Assembly: GCF_022410535.1 (NCBI RefSeq)
Contig: NZ_JAKNBL010000005.1
Coordinates: forward strand, 62,001 to 126,000
DNA: 64,000 nucleotides
Reading direction: 5' to 3'
Source of the DNA: Pelotomaculum terephthalicicum JT
GTDB lineage: Bacteria > Bacillota > Desulfotomaculia > Desulfotomaculales > Pelotomaculaceae
In this document: one piece after another, positions 43,263 through 51,339 of the stretch
Position numbering within the stretch: the stretch's first letter is position 1
Layout of the letters: each line of letters starts with the position of its first letter
The notes under the pieces: model-generated
Told to the model about the DNA's origin: nothing
What the model saw: only the letters and a program-made list of their open reading frames with translations
Databases searched by the model: none
Program-made: the position numbers and the translations under genes

Positions 43263-44034
43263 CCCTATCCGCCCCTCCCCCGAGAAAGTAGTTGACAAAA
43301 TACTGCTGCCCTTTGCCAGTAACTTTGGTGGTCTTGCTGATGGTGACATGACCATCCGAATGGGTAATGGCGGTTTCTTTTACTTTGAAAAGACCGAGTT
43401 CCATGGCCTTTTGGGTCGGCGCGTTGTAGTCGGTGCCTTTGCGCTTGATAAGGAAGCCGTCCTGGCGGAGCCTTTCAAACAGGCGGTTCTGGCCGATTTC
43501 GATACCGTTGCCTTTGAGGATTTTCGCCAGTTCGCCGATTAAAATGGTGCCGTCCGATACGGATACAGCATCGGCAAATACCACCTTAGGCTTATCTTGG
43601 GCGACCTGTAGCTGAAGCCGCTCTTTTTCCTGGCGTTCCTCCTTGAGGGCGGTCAAGAGCTTAATCCAGGAGTCAGGGTCATTCATGATTTCTTCCAGCT
43701 TAGAGGTTGTGATGTAAGCTCCGTGTCTGCGAATCTGAGGAAGAACCTCGTGGGTAACCCAGCGTTTAAACTTCTTGGCTTCGGGCTTGTCAGAGCGCAG
43801 GATAACATTGTAAAGCCCGCTCTCGTTAACGATGTTGGTTTGCTGCCGCCTACCCATACTGTCGGTGACGTAAGCCAGACTTACATCATCCTCGTCAAGC
43901 CGGTCGGCAATCATGCGAGCGTTGCTGAGTTCCAGCACTCCGCACACATCCTTTAGCACCCACCAAGTTTCGCCGTTCCTCTGGATGGTTCTGACCTCTT
44001 TTCCCTCGTAGGAGAATACCTGTAGTTCGTTCAT
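43249..44034 (-). CDS. Phage antirepressor (BRO-N plus KilAC), 261 aa
   Basis: BRO-N domain ~1-105 (TWWVLKDVCGVLELSNARMIADRLDEDDV and FKRWVTHEVLPQIRRHGAY) and a KilAC/Ant domain ~150-255 (LIGELAKILKGNGIEIGQNRLFERLRQDGFLIKRKGTDYNAPTQKAMELGLF). The ATG at 44034 has AAAGGA upstream and a conserved leader element (44045-44115), so expression is probably controlled at RNA level. Antirepressors displace the phage repressor and favour lytic growth. Confidence 0.93.
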   Translation of the reverse strand: MNELQVFSYEGKEVRTIQRNGETWWVLKDVCGVLELSNARMIADRLDEDDVSLAYVTDSMGRRQQTNIVNESGLYNVILRSDKPEAKKFKRWVTHEVLPQIRRHGAYITTSKLEEIMNDPDSWIKLLTALKEERQEKERLQLQVAQDKPKVVFADAVSVSDGTILIGELAKILKGNGIEIGQNRLFERLRQDGFLIKRKGTDYNAPTQKAMELGLFKVKETAITHSDGHVTISKTTKVTGKGQQYFVNYFLGGGADRDGRA

Positions 44035-44044
44035 ATGGATTCGT

Positions 44045-44115
44045 CCTTTCCGAAGGCTTGGATTTTGTTTTTGGCCTTCGCTATATCGCCACCACAAGGA
44101 GCGGAATCGGACGGT
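44045..44115 (-). ncRNA. Antirepressor leader element, copy A (candidate c4-type antisense RNA)
   Basis: In the transcript this reads ACCGTCCGATTC, then a GGTGGC segment, then a hairpin GAAGGC ... GCCTTC ending GCCTTCGGAAAGG, directly before the antirepressor start. A second copy with the same blocks lies at 48292-48357. c4 RNAs of phages P1/P7 and relatives are ~77 nt and sit upstream of ant genes, which they silence; the resemblance is by position, size and conserved blocks, not by a covariance search. Confidence 0.55.
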
Positions 44116-44128
44116 CCATTATTTTTTT

Positions 44129-46063
44129 CTAATCTTTTTTATAGAACTGGCACTCAAAGCCGTCAGCACGGAGCAGAAGCCCCTTAGCCCAGGGAGGAGT
44201 TTCACCCATAACCTGGCATATATCATCAACCAATGCATCTGCCGGGGCTTCAATGACAACCTCGTCATGGACATGCATTACTATGTTGTAGCCCAGGGCA
44301 TCCAAACGGCGCATGGCATGGCAGAGAATGTCTCTTGAGGTCGCCTGGACGATGTTCTCCACGAACTTAGGCCCGTAGCTTTCGATGCGCTCCCATTTCT
44401 TGTTTGTCCCAATACCCTCATATGTCACCGATTCGCTGCCGAAGCGGTTTAGCTCTATTCTGGGCTTCACATAGCAAAGCTTCCTGCCGGATGGCAAGGT
44501 AATGAACAGCATTCCGCTGCGGTACTCAAAGCGGAGTCCATGTGTTTCCGTAGTGACGCGTTCCTTGACCGCCCTTTTGGCAGCCCGGTCAACGTCCCAC
44601 CAGAACCTTACTATGTTGGGATTGGCCTTTCGCCAGACGGTTACCAGCGGCTGGAGTTCATTCTCAGTAAGCCCCATATCAAGAGCGCCCATAGCGGTTA
44701 AAGCACCGACTGATCCGCCGTAGCCAAGCGCCAATTCGGCTATTTTCCCTTTCTGGCGCAGCGGGCTGCCTTTGGTGACCTCTTCAATAGGAACATGAAA
44801 CATCTGCGCCGCCGATGCTTCATAAATCTTGCCGTGGGTGGCAAATACCTCATTCCGCCATGTTTCACCCGCCAACCAGGCTATTACCCTGGCTTCAATG
44901 GCGGAAAAGTCAGCAACGATAAATTTTAATCCAGATTGTGGGATGAATGCGGTACGGATAAGTTCGGATAAAACGGAGGGCACAGAATCATAGAGCATCT
45001 CTGCTGCATCAAATTGCCCGGAACGAATAAGATTACGAGCTTCCTCTAAATCCGATAGATGGTTTTGCGGAAGATTTTGTACTTGGATCAACCGCCCAGC
45101 AAAGCGGCCAGTACGATTAGCTCCGTAGAACTGCAGCAACCCGCGCGCCCTGCCGTCGGAGCAGACTGCGTTTTCCATGGCTGTGTATTTCTTTATACTG
45201 GACTTGGCTAGCTTCTGCCGTAATTCCAAAACATGTCCCAGATTTCCGGGTGCGGTCTTAAGCAGTTCCTTAACCGCGGCCTTGTCCAACGTATCTGTTT
45301 TAAGGCCATGTTCAGCAAGCCAGGACTTCATCTGCGCGACCGAGTTGGGATTATCCAGTGCAGTCAGTTCTTGCATAACTCGCGTCAGTTCCGATCGGGA
45401 TCGCTCATCGCAGCTGATCGCTTGCCTGACCAGGATTATGTCCAGCAGGATACCTCGATCATTGATTTCCTGGTCAAGGATATAGTTTTTCCACTCATCC
45501 TCCGGTACGGGAAAGCTCGCCAGCTTTGCCTGTATTGCCATTTCCGTTTCCACATCGCGGGCATTGTAGGCTTTGAAGCGTTCCCACCTTTGAGGGTCGT
45601 GTTCAGGGAGATTACGAGTGCGCTGATTGTTTGTTTTAGTAGGCTTGCAGGGCATGGAGAAGTAGCGGATCAGGTCTTTGCCTTCAGTCAGTTTTTGTTT
45701 TTCAGCGCCGGTGACCAACGCAGCGCCCTCCAGCGTTAAAGGCAGACCGAGATAGGCGGACCACACCATGGTGCAACGCCATGAATTTGGTTTCAGCCAC
45801 TGGTTAAGATAGCGGGACAGACATACGCGTTCAAACTGCGCATTATGTGCCCATTTGATAACGGATTCATCTAAAAGGGCGCTGTAAATCTCATCCGGCA
45901 GATGTTCACCGCTGGCCAGATCAATAACCTGAACACCTCCGCCGTCAACACTGTAACCGAACAACAGGATTTCAAAATCCGGGGACTCAGCATAGCGATA
46001 GACCCCGCTTTTCGCGAGGTCTACCGTGCTGAAAGTCTCTAAATCAATACTAAGCGTTCTCAT
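44129..46063 (-). CDS. Phage DNA polymerase I (family A), 644 aa
   Basis: The N-terminal DnaQ-like exonuclease has LSIDLETFSTVDL (ExoI, ~4-16) and KWAHNAQFERVCL. The polymerase has GLKFIVADFSAIEARVIAWLAGE (motif A, ~375), RQKGKIAELALGYGG (motif B, ~430) and NIVMHVHDEVVIEAP (motif C, ~605). It replicates the prophage. It overlaps the SSB-like gene by four bases; the next gene is the antirepressor behind leader element A. Confidence 0.96.
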   Translation of the reverse strand: MRTLSIDLETFSTVDLAKSGVYRYAESPDFEILLFGYSVDGGGVQVIDLASGEHLPDEIYSALLDESVIKWAHNAQFERVCLSRYLNQWLKPNSWRCTMVWSAYLGLPLTLEGAALVTGAEKQKLTEGKDLIRYFSMPCKPTKTNNQRTRNLPEHDPQRWERFKAYNARDVETEMAIQAKLASFPVPEDEWKNYILDQEINDRGILLDIILVRQAISCDERSRSELTRVMQELTALDNPNSVAQMKSWLAEHGLKTDTLDKAAVKELLKTAPGNLGHVLELRQKLAKSSIKKYTAMENAVCSDGRARGLLQFYGANRTGRFAGRLIQVQNLPQNHLSDLEEARNLIRSGQFDAAEMLYDSVPSVLSELIRTAFIPQSGLKFIVADFSAIEARVIAWLAGETWRNEVFATHGKIYEASAAQMFHVPIEEVTKGSPLRQKGKIAELALGYGGSVGALTAMGALDMGLTENELQPLVTVWRKANPNIVRFWWDVDRAAKRAVKERVTTETHGLRFEYRSGMLFITLPSGRKLCYVKPRIELNRFGSESVTYEGIGTNKKWERIESYGPKFVENIVQATSRDILCHAMRRLDALGYNIVMHVHDEVVIEAPADALVDDICQVMGETPPWAKGLLLRADGFECQFYKKD

Positions 46064-46638
46064 GACAGAAAATCATCGTCCACATCAGTGGCAAAATCAT
46101 CAGCAGCACTTGATTTGCTGCCCAGCGGTTCACCGTCACGAATTTTCTGGATGTTGCCCAAGCCACAGGCAATTCCTTTGTTGCCGTTGGAATTGAAAGC
46201 ATAAAAGTTTATGCTGACTCTTGCGTAAACACCAGAATAGATTTCTGAACGCTCAAGGATAGGGTTGACTTGCCTGTCCACGATTTGTGGAGCGGTATTG
46301 CTATTGGCGTTTACAAAATAGCTGTTGGCGTAGGCTTCGTCATCAGGGCGGTCGACATCGCCATCACGAAGCGGAAGTTTTAACTGCGCTTTAGAAGGAA
46401 TCTTGCCACCGAATTTGCCTTTGCCTTCCTCGATCGCTGCATCCACAGCTGCATTGATGGCCGCGATGGTCTTGGTGTCTGACTTGGGGATAATCAGGCT
46501 GACACTGTATTTTTCCGCGCCGCCGTTGATGGACTTGGGTTCCCATACATTCGCATAGGATAGACGTACAATGCCGGTGATAACTTTGGTGGGATTTTTC
46601 CCAAGACTACGATTAACTTTGTTTGCTGTATTTGACAT
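46060..46638 (-). CDS. DUF2815 single-stranded DNA-binding-like protein, 192 aa
   Basis: ITGIVRLSYANVWEPKSINGGAEKYSVSLIIPKSD and later IYSGVYARVSINFYAFNSNGNKGIACGLGNIQKIRDGEPLG define DUF2815, an OB-fold family related to T7 gp2.5. It probably protects ssDNA for the adjoining polymerase. The acidic tail (DDFATDVDDDFLS) is typical of SSBs. GGAGG precedes the ATG at 46638; an in-frame start 24 bases earlier is less likely. Confidence 0.88.
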   Translation of the reverse strand: MSNTANKVNRSLGKNPTKVITGIVRLSYANVWEPKSINGGAEKYSVSLIIPKSDTKTIAAINAAVDAAIEEGKGKFGGKIPSKAQLKLPLRDGDVDRPDDEAYANSYFVNANSNTAPQIVDRQVNPILERSEIYSGVYARVSINFYAFNSNGNKGIACGLGNIQKIRDGEPLGSKSSAADDFATDVDDDFLS

Positions 46639-46642
46639 AGTA

Positions 46643-47771
46643 TTAAACCTCCATAAATTCATTTTTTGCGTTTGATAAACTCATCGCCGGTCGATTATCC
46701 GTGACTGAAACCAGGGTCGGTTTGCCGGGCGGCTTTATAACCAGTCCGCCAAGAATTTCATTGAACTTGGATTTGCCCATCAGCTTTTCCATCTCAGTAA
46801 TGGTGATAAGGCTCCGCTTATAGATGTCACGGTATCCAGCAGCTTTTGCCGCTTCGGCTACGGCCTTCTCATCGCTATATTTCCCGGACGGAGCGCCCCT
46901 CGACTACCTTGAAGCCGGGCCATTCCTTGCCATGGTTCACAGCGGCGTCTGTGGCATAGGCAATAATCTCATTTGCCCAACTGGTCAGGTCGCCGATCAA
47001 ATTGAGAACCTCGCCAATTTCCTCATCGGAAAGCAAGGGAGGAAGGGCAAACTCAAAGGCCGCCAGTTTAAGCTTGGCTTCGGCTCTGGCTCGACACTTT
47101 ACTGCAGCCCGGCAGAACTGACAGTGTTCACCCGGGGCGTACTCGCCCTCACCTTTAAAAGCCAACTCGGCGGTGGGTATCAGTGTTTCCTCCGCCCATT
47201 GATAAAGCGATTCTTTAAATACCGTGTAGGTGCTGACATTCTCCCGGCGCGGCTGGAAAATGGTCATGGCCACTGTGCTGATGTCATATATCCCGTCAAA
47301 CAACTCCAGGGCACCAAGTGCATACAGCTTCATCTGGGGATTGTCCTTGGCATTCACCAGAACGCCCTGCCCATACTTAAAATCGATAACATGGAGTGTA
47401 CCGTCGCCGATAATAACGCAGTCGCCGGTACCGAAGCCATCCGGAACATACCTGGAAAAATCCAGCCTCTGCTCAATCAGCACCAACGGGTCGTTGCAGG
47501 TCAACTTTATCTGGGCGATGGTTTCAAGAACAAAATCCACATAAGCGCCGGTGTGGGCGTCCATTTCGTCGCATTCGTACTTGGAGATTGGCTTCTTCGA
47601 GCGCATTTTTAGTGCCCGGCGCAGTTTGTGTTCAGCGAGGGCATGAGCTGCGGTACCCTCAGCAGCGGCTTCGCTTTCACTCTCATCAAACTCCAGTTCC
47701 AGCCTGGCTGATGGAGTACAGTTCATCCAGCGGTGCGCTCCGGAAGCGGAGAGAATAGCGTGTTTGCTCAT
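46643..47771 (-). pseudogene. DUF2800 gene with one-base frameshift near its 3' end
   Basis: The first 298 codons encode a DUF2800 protein (CRISPR Cas4/RecB-like PD-(D/E)XK fold: VIIGDGTLHVIDFKYGQG, and CQFCRAAVKCRARAEA with Cys for a cluster). The frame stops at 46875 after VVEGRSVREI. Removing one base in the CCC/GGG run at 46883-46885 restores RKYSDEKAVAEAAKAAGYRDIY to the family ending ILGGLVIKPPGKPTLVSV, stopping at 46643, five bases before the SSB-like gene start. Broken gene or one-base assembly error. Confidence 0.85.
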
Positions 47772-48091
47772 TTCAGCCCCTCCGCATCCGCGAGAAGTGC
47801 GGGATAATTTGCCGGGTCAATTTCACTGAGCCTTGATGCACCGTGCTTCTCCAACAGTGCTCGGACCTCAGCGGTAAAGCCGTCATGGCTTTTCGCAGCC
47901 AGCACAGCCCGGACCTGCTCAAGCGTGACCGCTTTGGTTTCAGACTTTTCTTCCTTTTTGACAGTTGGTGCTTCCGGCTTCAAAGCCCCGCTAGGCTCAC
48001 CATCCGCCATTGTCTCTGCTACAGCCCAAATGCTGTCTGCCAGATTTTTTAGGTTAGCCGCTACATCCAGCAATAGCTTGGTTTTGCTCAT
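47768..48091 (-). CDS. Phage early hypothetical protein, 107 aa
   Basis: Starts MSKTKLLLDVAANLKNLADSI, has a Glu/Lys-rich linker and ends VTLEQVRAVLAAKSHDGFTAEVRALLEKHGASRLSEIDPANYPALLADAEGL. The C-terminal half resembles a small SAP/LEM-like helical module seen in early phage genes. GGAGG precedes the ATG at 48091. It overlaps the DUF2800 gene by four bases and the 74-residue gene by 38. Confidence 0.7.
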   Translation of the reverse strand: MSKTKLLLDVAANLKNLADSIWAVAETMADGEPSGALKPEAPTVKKEEKSETKAVTLEQVRAVLAAKSHDGFTAEVRALLEKHGASRLSEIDPANYPALLADAEGLK

Positions 48092-48278
48092 GGCTATCAC
48101 CCCCCTCCTCAATAATTGAAAGCGCTCTCACACTGTCGCCTGGGACAATGACTGTCAGCCTTTGCTTGTCACCAAGCAGGAGACGCAGCAGTCTCTCGCG
48201 CACGGTGACACGGCGACAGCCAACTATTCCGCCGCCCTGTGGTTCCTTTGAAACACTAATTCTAAGCGTGTGCTTCAT
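48054..48278 (-). CDS. Small phage early protein, 74 aa
   Basis: The chain MKHTLRISVSKEPQGGGIVGCRRV and LLLGDKQRLTVIVPGDSVRALSI reads as a small beta-rich protein present in clostridial prophages; no domain name is certain. The ATG at 48278 follows AAGGTG and lies just after leader element B; a GTG nine bases earlier is possible. Confidence 0.6.
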   Translation of the reverse strand: MKHTLRISVSKEPQGGGIVGCRRVTVRERLLRLLLGDKQRLTVIVPGDSVRALSIIEEGGDSHEQNQAIAGCSG

Positions 48279-48291
48279 TCGGATCACCTTG

Positions 48292-48357
48292 CCTTTCCGA
48301 AGGCTGATTTCTTGTGCCTTCTGCCTTATGCCACCTGCGGAAGATGAATCGGACGGT
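48292..48357 (-). ncRNA. Leader element, copy B (candidate c4-type RNA)
   Basis: Shares with copy A (44045-44115) the blocks ACCGTCCGATTC, GGTGGC, GAAGGC and GCCTTCGGAAAGG in the same order and spacing, while loops and linkers differ. It lies directly before the 74-residue early gene. The conserved pairing GAAGGC/GCCTTC with variable loops argues for an RNA function. Confidence 0.55.
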
Positions 48358-48359
48358 TA

Positions 48360-48743
48360 CTATAACATTTTTTTGAGTTTGTTCTTTGCTCGGTTTACGG
48401 CGTGGCGTATAGCGGACTCGTCCACGCCTTCCAGTGCAGCAAGTTCTGTGTATTTCCAACCTTCCAGACAGGTTTTACGGATAAGGTACTGCTGTCGCTC
48501 GGTCAGGTGGGACATAGCGCGGCTAACAGTTTCTGAAGCTATAAGGTCGGCAAGCAAGTCCGTTCCATCGTCAAAGAACCGCTTGTCCTCATAGGTGAAA
48601 CTCTCAAGGGAAGTGTGGCGGCGGGTTTCCCGCCGTTCATTTTTCTTTTCTTCTTCTACAGAACTGAGATAGAAGGTACCGACTTCGTCAGAAACCTCCA
48701 ATTCGATGATTCTGCCATCGGCATCTTTGTAATTTATTAACAT
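48360..48743 (-). CDS. Phage sigma-70-like transcription factor, 127 aa
   Basis: The C-terminal 65 residues (RAMSHLTERQQYLIRKTCLEGWKYTELAALEGVDESAIRHAVNRAKNKLKKML) form sigma region 4 with a clear helix-turn-helix. The N-terminus (INYKDADGRIIELEVSDEV) is a short beta domain. Such proteins start the early operon in many Firmicute prophages and may regulate it. GGAGG precedes the ATG. Confidence 0.8.
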   Translation of the reverse strand: MLINYKDADGRIIELEVSDEVGTFYLSSVEEEKKNERRETRRHTSLESFTYEDKRFFDDGTDLLADLIASETVSRAMSHLTERQQYLIRKTCLEGWKYTELAALEGVDESAIRHAVNRAKNKLKKML

Positions 48744-48803
48744 CTTTTTCCTCCTGCGATTTTCAAAAGTTGGCTTGAAAATCCGCAGGGGGCCGATGTC
48801 TCA

Positions 48804-48881
48804 AATCCGTAGAAACAAAACGAGACGGGCGGCGACACCATTGGTTGGTGCCATCCTGCCCGTCTCGCGGTTCTGCGGATT
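48804..48881. other. Long structured hairpin between early genes
   Basis: CGAGACGGGC (48821-48830) and its exact complement (48858-48867) form a 10-bp core. Outside it AATCCG, U-G and AGAA (48804-48814) pair with TTCT and CGGATT (48871-48881); inside it ACCA/TGGT continues. The minus-strand side is followed by TTTTG. It may be a terminator for the small gene at 48906 or an RNA element. Confidence 0.6.
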
Positions 48882-48905
48882 CTCGTTATTGACTTGTGTT
48901 TGCGG

Positions 48906-49055
48906 TTATGCTACTTCTGTATTTATGATCTCTGCTGTTCCATCTGGTTTAATAAAAATCAGCGTCTTGCAACCTTTGTGGACAATTTCTACGACGCCAG
49001 CTCTTTCATCCAGGCGACAGACCAGCTTGCCGCGAGCGTTTCGGATGTCTCGCAT
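48906..49055 (-). CDS. Small conserved mobile-element protein, 49 aa
   Basis: The chain starts MRDIRNARGKLVCRLDERAG and runs VVEIVHKGCKTLIFIKPDGT to the end NTEVA. GGAG lies nine bases before the ATG. Similar ~50-residue proteins occur across clostridial phages and conjugative elements; function unknown. Previously easy to miss because of its size. It ends just before the structured hairpin 48804-48881. Confidence 0.7.
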   Translation of the reverse strand: MRDIRNARGKLVCRLDERAGVVEIVHKGCKTLIFIKPDGTAEIINTEVA

Positions 49056-49153
49056 CTCGACGCATCTCCTTTCCTCCGGTTATAAAGAAATGTTCTATGG
49101 CCTTTGCGAACTCATTTCTTAAGGCAAGTTTAATCAAAAAAAAGACTGCCGTG

Positions 49154-49172
49154 GCGGACACCTCATGTCCGC
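49154..49172. other. Hairpin GCGGACA-loop-TGTCCGC
   Basis: A perfect 7-bp stem with a CCTCA loop. Its GGACA/TGTCC arms recur in the hairpin at 49285-49301. On the minus strand T-rich sequence follows after ten bases, so it may be a weak terminator or an operator. Confidence 0.45.
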
Positions 49173-49215
49173 AAATCAAGGCATTAATATAGGGATTCTG
49201 CTTGGTAATTGGCAT

Positions 49216-49260
49216 AAAAAAAGGCCATACACAACCCTTTTATTGGGTTCATGTATGGCC
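49216..49260 (-). terminator. Intrinsic terminator after the ImmA/HTH gene
   Basis: On the minus strand GGCCATACA and TGTATGGCC form a 9-bp stem, continued by AACCC/GGGTT across a small bulge, and TTTTTTT follows. It should end the regulator transcript before the early genes. Confidence 0.85.
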
Positions 49261-49278
49261 CATCATATTTGATAAATA

Positions 49279-49301
49279 AAAAACCGGACATCACGTGTCC
49301 G
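49279..49301 (-). terminator. Second hairpin after the ImmA/HTH gene
   Basis: CGGACA (49285-49290) and TGTCCG (49296-49301) pair, followed on the minus strand by TTTTTTATTT. It lies 18 bases behind the stop at 49319, so two terminators follow this gene in a row. Confidence 0.6.
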
Positions 49302-49318
49302 TTAGGCAAAGATATTTT

Positions 49319-51190
49319 TTATAACGGGTCGGCCCCGTGCTTTTGTAAAAAAGATCTGATTTCATCCATTGATTGGGGATAAAGGTGGGTCAGAACAAAC
49401 CTATACCATTGATGGCTTTGATCGTTGTTGTTTAGCGAAAACGGAGACTTATCAATTATATGGTTGCTTATTTCCGGCGGCAGATGCAACCCCAGGCAAA
49501 TTAGAATTACTGAATTAATAGAGCCGCCCGGCTCTTCGCCATTAAAAATCCGCCTTATAGTACGTTCACTAAGCATTGTTCTTGCTTCTAATTCCTTAAA
49601 AGTTACCTTTCTCCAATCCTTCACCATTTTGAGAGAACCCGTAAAACTATTTGGCAATTCATTATAAATACGTGCGTTTTCCGCCAATTCATTAGCCAAT
49701 AGTTTTGCTTTATTCTCTTGAGAGGCGAACTGATAGCCTTTCCCATATACTATGTCAAAACTGATGGTTGAGGTTTCGTCCCTGTTTAGGAAACACTCGC
49801 TGTGGTATCTTTCTGCGCAGCCAGCCCTGACTGATAGATCAAATACCAAACAGCACTCGTCCATATGGGTTCTAGCATAATCAGTTAACCTGGTCTGCCC
49901 AAATATATCCTGCTCCAAATATTTTGGATGGTTTAAAACAAAATGTGCATCTACATATTGGTAACTACCATCTTTTATAAGGGAGTTTAGCTCTTGGTTA
50001 ATTAAACTCTGAATTGCCGCATCCACGGCGCTGATGGAAAATGTCTGGTTCCTTTGGAGCGCACCCTTCTTAAATCTGTGGGGTTTAACGTAACGCCCGT
50101 CTATGTATATAAAGGCACCCATCGCCTCTTCATATCCAGCATCTATCATGCGAATTTTAGCCGCGGTACGTGATACACGGAAGAAGGCGGCAAGAGCGTC
50201 AATGACGGGTTCAATTACGTCTATCAGTTCAGAAGTGCCCAGTTCGTTGCGAAACTGTTTTATAAGTTCAAACGCTTTGGTCTTAAACATGGCAAGGGGC
50301 ATTTGAATTTTGGGGGCTAAGGAGTTGGCCTGCCATTCCATCCAGTCAGTGGCATCCCTGTTGTTGCCTTTCATACCACCGACCACTTGGCATTTAATGG
50401 TGCTGGCACTGTTATTATACAAACGCTCCAATTCAAAAGCTTTTCTGTGCTTGTCCCAGTGAACGCACTCGTGTACGATAGTATTGTGCACGGTACCTAT
50501 ATTACGCAGGAAGTAAGCTTTGGGGTCGACAATAATTGTTCGTGCCTTTACTGGCGTAAATACCATCTCATTCTTATCAGAGTCATATAATTCCGCTTCG
50601 CAATCATGAAAATATACCTGTCCAAAGATGGATAAATCCTCAGTAATATCCGTTATCTTAACTTCGAGGCCCATTCTCGCGGCCAGTTTTAGCGGTTCCA
50701 CTGCAATGGGTGTTTTTAAAGTTTCCGGGTAATACCTGCTTAAAAAGTCATAGGCAACTGTCTCCAGTTCCTCTTTGCGGATATATGGAACCAGGGCGTC
50801 TGACATCGGTCTGGGCATCTTGTTCTTTTGGTTGTATATGCTAATACTGGCGATCTCAAAATCATCCAGACTGCAAGCCAAGTCACCGGTGCAGCGCAAT
50901 GAAAACCACTGGTTACACTGATCATAGTCATCATAATGATGATTACCTTCGGAAACTTCGATTTCCGCTTCTACAACGACATCAAACTCAATTCTCATGT
51001 CTGGAAGGTCATTAACTGAAACCAATTTGACTTCCAAATCTGCGAGAGAAACATTACCTATGTTCCGCACTTTGCGTAGTTTTAAATCTAAATTATCTGG
51101 TTTTTCTCCAATATATTCCTCTATGGCTGAATAAAATTCATTATAAAACCTGCTTGCGACATAATCGGTAAAAGAACGATTGCCTGCCAT
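49319..51190 (-). CDS. ImmA/IrrE-type metallopeptidase with C-terminal HTH, 623 aa
   Basis: The zinc-peptidase motif HECVHWDKH lies at residues 240-248 inside an ImmA/IrrE-like domain (~140-330). Near the C-terminus KVTFKELEARTMLSERTIRRIFNGEEPGG (~555-585) is a Cro/XRE-like helix-turn-helix. Protease and DNA-binding domain are thus in one chain and in reversed order compared with usual HTH-ImmA proteins. ImmA-type enzymes cut phage repressors. It is the only candidate lysogeny regulator in this prophage and is closed off by two terminators. Confidence 0.8.
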   Translation of the reverse strand: MAGNRSFTDYVASRFYNEFYSAIEEYIGEKPDNLDLKLRKVRNIGNVSLADLEVKLVSVNDLPDMRIEFDVVVEAEIEVSEGNHHYDDYDQCNQWFSLRCTGDLACSLDDFEIASISIYNQKNKMPRPMSDALVPYIRKEELETVAYDFLSRYYPETLKTPIAVEPLKLAARMGLEVKITDITEDLSIFGQVYFHDCEAELYDSDKNEMVFTPVKARTIIVDPKAYFLRNIGTVHNTIVHECVHWDKHRKAFELERLYNNSASTIKCQVVGGMKGNNRDATDWMEWQANSLAPKIQMPLAMFKTKAFELIKQFRNELGTSELIDVIEPVIDALAAFFRVSRTAAKIRMIDAGYEEAMGAFIYIDGRYVKPHRFKKGALQRNQTFSISAVDAAIQSLINQELNSLIKDGSYQYVDAHFVLNHPKYLEQDIFGQTRLTDYARTHMDECCLVFDLSVRAGCAERYHSECFLNRDETSTISFDIVYGKGYQFASQENKAKLLANELAENARIYNELPNSFTGSLKMVKDWRKVTFKELEARTMLSERTIRRIFNGEEPGGSINSVILICLGLHLPPEISNHIIDKSPFSLNNNDQSHQWYRFVLTHLYPQSMDEIRSFLQKHGADPL

Positions 51191-51339
51191 GACACAATCC
51201 CCTCACTAATAGAGCCTTCTATGCTGTAAATAATATGGTACAAGTAAATTTATTTGAATAAACTGACCATCAAATCGCATAATTCTTTTAGGTAAATTAT
51301 TTCTATCACTACAGCAGTAGATAAGATCTATATCAAATT

